Positions 1 to 10,700 of a DNA stretch of 64,000 nucleotides are shown in pieces. The stretch is from the NCBI RefSeq assembly GCF_963678635.1, contig NC_087064.1, forward strand, positions 84,377,847-84,441,846, written 5' to 3'. The first letter of the stretch is position 1. Every line of letters begins with the position of its first letter. A program made the position numbers and the translations under genes. The DNA is from Symsagittifera roscoffensis (Eukaryota > Xenacoelomorpha > Acoela > Convolutidae). The notes below the pieces were generated by a model that saw only the letters and a list, made by a program, of their open reading frames with translations, did not search any database and was not told where the DNA came from.

Positions 1-1365
1 TGATGCCATTTATTTTCTGCAGTGAGTCGATTTGACGCGGATAAGAGTAATTTCGTGCATTTTGTAAATTCTGTTCGATGACACTGTACCAATTTTATGA
101 ACATTGCGAGATTCAATGAGGACTTTGACCGGACTGTCCGGGGAGTATGTGACATTCGACCAGAATGCTCCAAAATGCAGACGCAGCAATTTCGAGTTTT
201 TAGCAGAGAACCTTCCGAATTGACGGTTTTAAGAGATTAACGACGTTATTGGGACGATTAGTCAAACGGTGAAGGCTAGAATATTCTGGTGTTTGAAATT
301 TTTAAATTTACGAAGTATGACGTCATATTTCTAAGAAAGGTCAGAAATGACCATTTTGGCAGAAAACCGAAATAAAACACAACAACATTAGTTGCGATAG
401 CGATAAAGACGAGAATTGTGATTGGAAAACAACAACAAATTATAAAAGTAGCAGAGACCGTTCCGAGTTGCAACTATTGTGTCAGCCTTCCGGGAGGAAG
501 ATAAAGGTTTTATTACCCCGGATTCGAGAATCCGGAGGGGTCTCGGGACTGGAACTTTTATCATCTTATACAAAATTTTAGCTTCCCTATTATGTCCTGA
601 ATTGAATTTAATTAACATCTGAATTCATTTTGCTAGGATGAGAAGCTAGGAGTTGGGGGAAAGGGTTGATCCATCATCGATGGAGATGATGATTTTTATC
701 TACTGAACAAAAACAATAACAATTCAATAAATAGTAGTAGCCCTGTTTTTAGGAGTGACCTCGTGGTCTGGGGATACTAAGACCCAGCCATGAGCTCACT
801 ATTTCTGCATGTAATCTAGTTAATTTGAGTGTTTTGACTGAAGCCAAAAGCGATAACGTTTTTGTCGACCCGATGTTAGAAAGACCACCGAAAGTACTGG
901 CTTGGTAGAGACGGTGAAAAGCATGCAGAGCTCTGTTTAGACGTTGGCCAGTCGTCTTAGAACCTAGCTTTATTTTCCGTCGATATGTATCTTCCGGGCG
1001 AATGTTACATCTTCTAATTAAATTGACTTCTCATTTCAGTTGTCGCGATAAACTTGAGCTTGACATGGGCGATTCGAATTTTTCAAAAAATACAGTTTCC
1101 CCGAAAATCAAGGTCAAACTTCTGAATATGACAGACTGGCACATAAATTTTCTGGTTTAAGGTCGGTCTGGTAAAAAGTCAGCCCACATTGTTGTGGTCA
1201 TATCCAACCTGTGCACGGACCCTGGTATGGCGGAAGGGCCCCCTTTAAATGACCTTAAGTTGTTCACAAAGGTTTGAAAAAAGCTTCTTCAACTCGGTGT
1301 TTTGTTGCTACCCTGGAATGAGAACCGTCTCTAAATCTTTTACTACTACTACGAAATCATTTCAG
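1..1365. other. 5' flank of the mannosidase gene, no gene recognised
   Basis: I see no convincing coding exon here on either strand; the short open frames lack family resemblance and splice logic. An AATAAA lies at 726-731 on the + strand and could belong to an upstream transcript ending here. The stretch ends in a pyrimidine/AG splice-acceptor-like site (AG at 1364-1365), 49 bp before the mannosidase start codon, so the 5' UTR may be spliced at that point, from an upstream exon or a spliced leader. Confidence 0.5.
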
Positions 1366-1370
1366 GCTGA

Positions 1371-1403
1371 ATGGAGCCTCTTGAGACCTTAAATTGCCGT
1401 TGA
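1371..1403 (+). promoter_or_regulatory. upstream open reading frame before the mannosidase start
   Basis: An ATG at 1371 opens a 10-codon frame ending in TGA at 1401-1403, just 11 bp before the predicted mannosidase ATG at 1415 and in another frame. If the mRNA begins at or upstream of the acceptor at 1365, ribosomes would meet this uORF first. Whether it is in the mature mRNA is inference. Confidence 0.35.
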
Positions 1404-1414
1404 ACGTTAAACTG

Positions 1415-1702
1415 ATGTTTAGAATGGCACGAGTTTATGCAAGACGGCTAATCCCTTATTTATTAGTTATCATCTTGTTTATTCTTTTGTCGTGGTTTTT
1501 CTCTTTTCAACTTGAAGAAGATGCTGCTCAAAAAAGGCAAATTTCTTATCTCAGGAATCGGGTCGCGGAATTAAAATCAAAAGTGCGCGAATACGAGCAA
1601 GACGAGACTCCTCGAGAATCTAAACAAGGTGCCTATAGTTTTGCTGAAGCAGAATCAAGAAGATTCTATGATAAACCACAGCTTGGAGCAAATCATGGGA
1701 TT
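1415..1702 (+). CDS. MAN2A1: mannosidase II exon 1: tail, membrane anchor, stem
   Basis: Encodes residues 1-96: [12 protein letters not shown] tail, hydrophobic anchor around [14 protein letters not shown], then a Glu/Lys/Arg-rich coiled coil. It ends ATT before a strong GTGAGT donor at 1703, phase 0. Confidence 0.85.
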
Positions 1703-4700
1703 GTGAGTATTGCTGGGAATGTATTTTATAATTGGTATGTTAGCTTAAAATTATATATTCATAGTTATATCAACTAGACTAAAATTGAAATCGTTAAATA
1801 GGCCTATTTAAAAAGGAAGCTGAATTTTGAGAATAGGCTGCTGAGAAACCTATATTTGGTTCTTCGAGTTGGCCGGTTTCCATTTAGTACAGACCGTAAT
1901 TGGCGATGAATAACATAATTTGTAACTCTGAAAACTCGTGTCTTTAAAGCATCTTACCAAATGATAAAGAGCTTCTGGCTGCCAGAAATTCTATCTTTCA
2001 AGATGCGTGAGTGAACCAAATGTGCTGGACATTGTCTTATTGATTTCAGAGACATTTGAAATATATTATTCGACTGTCCAGTTTTTAAAATCTACTTATC
2101 ATCTTTGGCCCATATCACTATGACTGTCGATAATGCCGTAGTTCTATTTTTTGTTGTTTTCATCAGACCACGCAGAAATAAAAACTACACTAATTTGAAA
2201 AAACTTTTTTTTTGTATTTTGTAAGACTTTGGTCGGAAGATTCTGGGCTACTATCATAGTAACCGGGTGTCCTTGTTATACTTCTGATTAGCAAACTTTA
2301 TCAAATCAGGATAAAGCCACTTGGCTCATAAAATCAGTTGAATCATTTGATAGCTAGTTAATAACTTTTCTATTTTATATAATTATTTTATTTATTAATC
2401 AAAGACTGAAAGCAATGCAGTTTTCAGAAATCAGCCACCATCCAAAAACCTCTTATTCACTGATTAAACTGCCACTGATAAATATACATAATTAAAAGCT
2501 CTCAGGTGCAAGCTGGTGGTGCGTCAGTAAACACTGGATGTCATTTCAAGGACCTTTCGTGTAGTGTTATGAGTTACGCGGCCTCTGTCAGGAAACCTTC
2601 AGTAAGTGATCTAGGAGCTGAAATGAACTACACACCCGACAAAACAGCATTTGGAACTATAATTGGCTGCGCTGAAACCTATTAAAAACCTATCAAGGAG
2701 CACAATGAACTCTTTGCGAATTATTTTTACTGGCTGTCGTCAACCCCACAACCGCAAATCAAGAAACGCGCAAATAAAAGTGGTGTTCACAACTTTTATC
2801 TTGGATTGCATTTGAATGCTGTTAATTAACCAAATTAATATATTGTTAATCAATTTTCTCTGATAAAACTATTAATAGTATAAATCTAGGCTATACGCAA
2901 AGATGTTCCTTGAGAAATCCATACTCTAAAACGGTTTGGAGGAAATAATATACCAGGGTTGGGAAGTTATTTAACAATGTTATTTAACATTCAATTTAAC
3001 TTACACTGTTATTTATGTTTTCTAACAGTGATGTTAGCTATTTTTTTAAGAAATGTGGGTATTTCTTGAAAACACACTCCGCATATAACTGTTTTTCAGA
3101 TTAAATATCTTCCGCTGGGGGGGGGGGGTGATCTGAATTTTTAGTGGGAAGTGCTGAATTCTTTCAAGTCGGCGTTTTTGGTTTATTTTCGGAAATCCTC
3201 AACTTGATGTTTTCACTTATGGGAAACTCTGAGCCCAACTTGGCGTCGAGAAAGCTGTAAAAGTGGCATTTCTCTTCAAGAAACAAGAAACTTAAGGCTT
3301 CTTAATGTTTTCACTTATGGGAAACTCTGAGCCCAACTTGGCGTCGAGAACGCTGTAAAAGTGGCATTTCTCTTCAAGAAACAAGAAACTTAAGGCTTCT
3401 TAATGTTTTCACTTATGGGAAACTCTGAGCCCAACTTGGCGTCGAGAAAGCTGTAAAAGTGGCATTTCTCTTCAAGAAACAAGAAACTTAAGGCTTCTTA
3501 ATGTTTTCACTTATGGGAAACTCTGAGCCCAATTTGGCGTCGAGAAAGCTGTAAAAGTGGCATTTCTCTTCAAGAAACAAGAAACTTAAGGCTTCTTAAT
3601 GTTTTGAATTATTTAACAATTTAACATAAAAAAACATATTTTTTTCTCAATAGTTAACTGTTAGTTGTTATTTTAATAATAAAATACAATTTACCAACTC
3701 AGTATTATACAGTTGATTCCGAATTAAGTTATTTCGCTCTAACAATGAACGTCAACTATTTGTTGATGTCTAACTCTCCTTGAATTAATTTCTACTAATT
3801 ATTAGGACCGGTGCAACTTCGCTTCGAAGCATCTGAAAAGCAGTGCTGAGCTGCAAACAGTTGAGCTATACGGAAACATATCATTTAAAAACGAAAACGG
3901 AGGAGTGTGGAAACAAGGCTTTGACATCAAGTACACTGATAGTTCTGACTTCACGCCTTCAAGGCCATTGGAAGTTTTCGTTGTGCCTCATTCTCACAAT
4001 GACCCTGGATGGATCAAGACCTACGAGCAGTACTTCGCAGACCAGACGAAGAATATCTTGAACAATATTGTGGAAAAGTTAGAAGTGGATGTCAAGTAAG
4101 TATAGTTGGAAAGATTTGGCACTTTTATTGGTTTATTTTGAAAGCTAAATGATTGTTCATTAACTTAAGCCAGCTAAAACTTACGAAATTCTTCCAAGAT
4201 TTGTTGATTCGTGCAAGTAGAAAAAGGGTTTAAAGAGAGACCAAAAAATTCAAATGAACTAATTTTTCTAATAGAAATTAGGTGAACCCTTAATTCAATA
4301 TTTCTTAAAAGATCCATTTTTTAAAAACTGCTAATGTGATTCAATTGCATTATGTTTTCAACTTGTTTATGATTTAGGCGGAAGTTCATCTGGGCCGAGA
4401 TTTCCTACTTCTCGATGTGGTGGAAGCAAGCGTCCCAATCACTCAGAGACAGAATGCTGAAACTGATCAAAAATGGCCAAGTAGAGCTAGTAACTGGAGG
4501 ATGGGTGATGGAAGACGAAGCTAACACCCACGTCTATGCTATGGTAGACCAAATGATAGAAGGGAATAATTGGATCATGGATCACTTGGGAATCAAAAGC
4601 AGCACTGCCTGGTCAATAGACCCCTTTGGACAAAGCCCTACTGTGGCTTACCTTAGAAAACGAATGGGTTTTACTGACATGCTGATACAGAGAACTCATT

Positions 4701-7700
4701 ATGAAGTGAAGAAGGTGTTGTCGCAACAGAAGAAGTTGGAGTTTATGTGGAAACAGAACTGGGAAAGTGAAGATGGAAAAAATGATATATTTTGTCACAT
4801 GATGCCATTTTACTCATACGATATTCCGCATACGTGTGGGCCGGACCCCAAGATTTGCTGCCAATTTGACTTTGCTCGGCTCCCTCCCACAAAGTACAGT
4901 TGTCCGTGGAAGGTCGCTCCCACGGTAGGTTGCTTGTATTGGATGCTCATAATTAGTATAAACTTCTAAAAGTTCCCATTTCTATGAAATTGGACGATGT
5001 CTGTCTGAGATGCCTGAACTCGGTTTGATTAGCATTTCTAAGAAAAAGTGCATTCAGTTATAGTTAATCAACTGAATTGAGTTCTAAATTGAAATCAAAT
5101 TCTCTTCCCTTGGAAAGGATAAACACGTCACTTGTTTGTTTGCGGGGCGGGGGGGGGCAATGTGTGTAAAGAGGGAGGAGAGGAAGAAATAGGGAAAAAT
5201 AATGATGGGGCTAAGTGTGGGGTAACGGGGGAAACAATTTTTTCGGCTAACTGGTTATTCGGCTCCATGACACGCCTTCTTCCAGGCTTATTTCTACTTT
5301 TTCTTAACTCAATTTATAGAGATGCTTTTTTTGTCGTGTTCTCGCTAATGTTTGTGAAGCACAGATTATGTTTTCAGTTAATCACAGATGGAACAGTAGC
5401 GAAGCGTGCTGAAGTTCTAGTGGACCAGTACAAGAAGAAAGCTTCACTATTTCGCAGCAATGTTCTTCTCATTCCTCTGGGCGACGACTTCCGGTAAGCT
5501 GAAAAAGAAAAGCATCCAATTGGGTGTGAAAATGTAAACTTCCCATCTTTTTTGATCAGTTGTGCCTCAAAATTGTTCAAGGAGTGTTGCCAGTGTATCA
5601 TGAGTGAGCGGAACTTAATGGCTTTTCAAAATTACTTATTATACGTTTTTAACTTCCTTTTTCCCAAAACGTGTCTTCTTGCTCATCGAAATATCATTGT
5701 TTATTTGGAGGATTCTCCAATTTGTTCGTTTTTAATAGGTATGACAACCCAGGGGAGTTTGACAAACAGTTCACAAACTATGAAAAGCTGTTCTTGTATA
5801 TCAACTCCAACAAGGGGCTAAATGTGAACATCAGATGGGGAGTGTTGTCTGACTATTTCAAGAAGGTCCATGAAAGAATGGAAAATTCTCAGTTTCCAAA
5901 ATTGAGGTTGGTGTTACTGCGGTTTTACAATCGTTTCATGCAAGGATTTTTTATATCAGATGAATCGGATTATCTTATTAATTAGCAGTCTATCTCCAAA
6001 GTTCTGCGAGTTTCAGAACAATGAGAAAACACATTCCGATTTAGAGCATAAAATCATTTTTTAAAATCCTGGCATAACTAGCTTGAACAAATGTAAAGGA
6101 ATATACTTCTTGTAAGGAAGCAAGCATCATAAGTAATCTCTTCGGGGTACAAAAAACAAACGAAAGTTTGATTTTAGCGGGGACTTCTATACTTATGCAG
6201 ATAGAGACTCACATTACTGGTCAGGTTATTACACCTCGAGGCCTTTCTACAAAAAGCTAGATCGAGTTCTAGAGTCAAGACTACGATCAGCTGAAGTTCT
6301 GTTCTCATTGGCTAATTTTCTACCGAGCCCACACAATGCAGCGATTGATCTTTGGAAGGCTAGTGACTCTGGACTTCTGGGAAAACTAACGGCCGCCAGA
6401 AGAAATTTAGGACTGTTCCAGCATCACGACGGAATTACCGGAACAGCCAAGGTGGCTTATTTGGTCTTGTTGCAATGTAAAAGGTCAAAATACTTAATAA
6501 AAGTACTTAAATTGTACAAATAGAGCAAGAAAGCATTTAGAAAGTTATGGGTTAGCAGCAGTTATGACTTCGCATTTAAGTTTCTCAGAGATATTTTGAA
6601 GATTGTTTTAGGATCCTGTAGTAATAGATTATGGACGTAAGTTACTGCAAGCGATTCAAAATGCAGATGAAGTCATAGCAGCGAGTGCTGAATACCTTCT
6701 TCTATCCTCAGAACCTCCTTCTACCTCTAAACCCTCTAGCTTCAATGCTCTTATCTTGGACGAAGCCCGCAAAAGTCACGATTCTCTGCCGGAAGGATTC
6801 GTGATTCCTGTGCGCTCTCTGGCAACTGGCGCTCTTTACCCTCTCGTGTTCTATAACTCACTCGGGTTTCAAAGACAGCAAGTTGTGTCAGTTCTCGTGG
6901 ACAGTCCTAATGTCAAGGTTTGTTGTTCAAATGTCCTATTCCAACATACAAGCTCAGGATAGATTGTAAATTGCTTAAATCTAATTTTTTCCAATATGAG
7001 AGAAATGTTAAGATTGAGATTCAGAGCCAATTTGTTTACCATGAAAATAATTTGTTCAACCACTCCTTGTAATTTTAGATCTTGTGCCACACTGGATCCA
7101 TAATTGAATCACAAATAACTCCCAAGTGGTCTTCCATTGAGCCGACTTCTCCTATAGCCTTTCAATCAAATGTATACGAGCTCTGGTTCCGCATCAACAT
7201 ACACCCCCTATCTCTGTCGCGCTACTTCCTGCTTCCCTTGCACACTTCTGACGTCACAGGTGCTGCCACTAGGTCGACACTGTTCACACTGAGAACAGAG
7301 AAGAACGTGGACATGAACTTCGAAGCACATGGATTTACCATCCAGCCAGTCGATCCAAAGGAGTTTCAGGTGAGTGGAAGTTATTTTGAAACCTCAGGAG
7401 TCATCAAACGTTCTCTTTTGTTTTCTTCTGGTATTTACTGTATTGAAGTGAACAGCTTGATATATATATATATTTTTTTCTAGTTTTGGTAACTACGCTC
7501 GCAAGCTCGTCGCTAGCAAACGTAATTATCGCAAGTCTCTTGCGATAAGTAGACTTGCTTGCGAAGGGCTTCCCAGTGTAGTTTTATAGGTTCAGTCAGC
7601 TTTTCTAATTTTTCTAAGGAAAACTGTTGTCGATTATACCTAATTTACTATTACCATCGAATAAGCCAAAGTTTTAGTCTTTCGTTCAAATCCTCCCATC

Positions 7701-10700
7701 CATCAAATTTTATCGTGGTCGGAATTGTATATGCTGTTTGCGCAGCAACTGGTTAACCTTTGTGAAGAGTCAATGGACGTAGTTCAGGCTCTGCTCTGGT
7801 ATGGGTCGCGATGAGTTTTTTCAGGAAATGTCTGGTTACTTTTCGCGGTTTGACTTTAAGCTTATATCCATTGTTAAAAGGAAAGCAAACTCCACTATCG
7901 AACAGCAAAAGTCACGAAAACGTGATCGACTTTTAGTTTCCTAAATGGAACTTGATTATTGAATTTCCCATCGAAATAAAAAATTAACCTATTGCTTCAG
8001 TTGTCTCAAATCGGGTTATTTTATCCAAAAGTGTCAAGCATAAATGTTCCAGAAATTTAAAAAGCTTTAAGGGCATCTATTTTTTTTCCTTGAATATCGA
8101 AAATTGAGATTTTTCAAAATATGAGTCCTTAATTTTTACTTGTCTATGTTTTCAGTAGAAATTATGCGAAACCAGTTAAGAAGCAGTTAGAGCTTTCGTG
8201 GATTTGGCCTAATATACGAACATTTTTTGGGCGAATAACTTGTTCTAGAAAATCACTTGAAAGCTTGATTTGTAATAAATTCCTATTTCTTGGCATCTCA
8301 GGCACGATTGGTCTTGACGTAAAGACTACGCCTCGGACGGAAAAGAACCAGGGTTCAAATCCAGTCAGGACCTGTTTTTTATTTTCAAACAGAAAATGTT
8401 CCGTTTCAATAAAACTGTCGTTTGTCTGATTGTTTTGTCTTTTTGCTTGCCGCGTCTCGCAATTTTATTGTGCCGTAAAATGTTTTTGTCTTAGCTGCAA
8501 GAGTTTTTGGTTTTCTCCTGTGTTTTATAAGTGTAATAAGTTTGACGTAGTGTTATTCATTTTTTGCTCAGAAGCTTCATACGGCCTAAATGATTTCGGG
8601 TTATGTTCTATCGGCTTAGTGACTCAATTTTGCGTATATAAATTTCAATTCGTGTGATCTATTTTTTGCCTGACGCGATAGTGATACGAACTTCTGTTCA
8701 AAATTGTGGTGTTTTTAGCTGTCAAACTACCAGTACATTCTGCATTTTGGAGACAACGGACTGCTAACCGGAATAACAGACCGAAACACTCTTGAAAGGA
8801 GTAAGGTCATGCTCAACTTCGTCACCTATGGTACATCCAGTGCCAAAGACAAGAGTGGGGCTTACCTGTTCCTCCCCGACGGACCAGCCAAGTCAGTTCC
8901 CAGTCTGAGTCCAACTGTGGTGGTAGAGAAGGGACCTGTGATGAGTCGAGTGACTGTGCAGCTGCAGAATGTCATACACACCGTCAGGTTGTTCAATTCT
9001 CCAGGTGAGAAATACTATTATCGGTATGATTTGGCAAACTATGATCATGGATCTGTAGCGTAGAGGTAGGCAGACCAGCAACAAAGAGGTTCGAACCTGG
9101 GCATTGTTGGATGTTTTTAATTAACTTTTTCGGAATGCTACCGCTTTATAAATTGAGACATGTTAGTTGGTAAATTTCTTTTTTTTTCAAACTGACTGGT
9201 ACTGCTAATGCGTCATTATTGGCTTACGTCTTTTAGCAATTATGCAGACTCATGCGTGCGCGACAATTGGCGTGCGTCACTTAGGAAATTTTGTAGAATC
9301 AAAGTTTTACTCATTCAGTGTTTCCCAGTAGCATTATCGGTCATAGTTACACTCTGAGTTGAAATTGTAATATGATGTAATTGTGATTGAAATTCTAATT
9401 GTGTAGGCGAAGTGCAACTTCGCCTCCGTGTTGAAATTCTAATTGCGACATGCAAAATATAGATAAGAGCATTAGTCATTCTATTTTTTGTTTTTGATGG
9501 CGTATATACTGACAAACTGTTGGCATTGTATGAAGCTGAGAGAAATATCGCTTGTGATATATGCAGTTTAGGTCGATCAATTTGATTATCCCAGCTATCC
9601 GAAAAGACTATTAAGCATTTTTGGGAAACTATCGTTTTTATGCACTTTTACCAGCGTTTTTTTCGGCGAGCCCTCAACTCCCCCTCTCAAAATTAGTTAT
9701 ATTGGGGCCGAAGGCGTTTTTCGGTTTTTTAAGGATGGTCAGCCAATAATGGATGTCGTAAAGTTATACCAAAGGGGGGGACCCTTTGGAAAAGTTTGGC
9801 AATCAGACTTGAGGGGGCCTCGGCACGCTGCTGTATATATGCCAGAATTCTGGCCTGGTGAAAATTATGGGGCGAAACTTGTCCTTACAACTTGCCCGAC
9901 TGTGGTATTTCAAGTAGCGTGCCACTTGGGTCGAAGCTGTCCGCAGAAAATTTTGAGGGTTAATCAGCGAGACAAATTGTAGCTGAAAATTAAAAATGTA
10001 GCATCTACCTCCTAAAATTTAGCTGCTAAATGTTCTCAAGGTTGCCCTTGTTCGTCGAATTTTCTATATTTTGATCCTATGCTACTATTTTTGACAGCCT
10101 TTTCTCGCTGACCAATCCTGAAATATTGTCTAATAGCCCTAATAGATTCTTATTTGAGAAGAGAGCGCGCACCAAAAAAACGCAATACTGTCAGAACAAA
10201 GCTTTCCAGAAAGTGCATCAAAGAAACAGCAATTTTTTCCAAAACATCATCTGAGGCGTATAAGATTTTGGCCAATCGTGTCATGCTGGTGTTTTAAAAT
10301 GGTTAAAAACATTCACCTTTGAAAGTCCCTTTCAGTCAAAAAGTTCTGACACAAGCCACTGGACAGCCTGAACTTGTAGTGTTCTTTTCTCTTGCATGAA
10401 GAGTGGTTTTACTTACTTAACGGTTTATTGAGTTCAAACTGGCGTCCGATACGTCATGGTAAGTTTAACCAACTTTGGTTCTCTGTACTTTACTTTCGTT
10501 CGTGAATTATTAGAGTAGTTTTTCCCTAAGGTATTAGACTTAAAATGAATCTATTTTAGCGAACTTTGGTGAAGATTTATATTATTTATTCTCAAAACTG
10601 CAAAACTTGTAGATTTTGTTCTCCGTTGAACTTTGGTGGCTGTTGTAATTATTCATCTCCCAGAGCAGCAGTTTTGATAAATCTGACAGGGTATTCCTTC

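Noticed and set aside
386-618. Minus-strand open frames in the first 620 bp as a neighbouring gene
   Set aside because: Overlapping frames with no family resemblance, no splice logic and unremarkable codon use.
1394-1777. Long form of mannosidase exon 1 starting at TTG and reading through to 1777
   Set aside because: TTG is not a credible start here; ATG 1415 follows the in-frame stop, and the frame beyond 1702 is intron after a GTGAGT donor.
9048-9110. Functional tRNA gene
   Set aside because: Good A and B boxes, but acceptor and T stems do not pair and the molecule would be too short.
9749-9982. 77-codon open frame as a gene within intron 9
   Set aside because: It overlaps dispersed repeat C, whose second copy at 45.9 kb does not preserve the frame.
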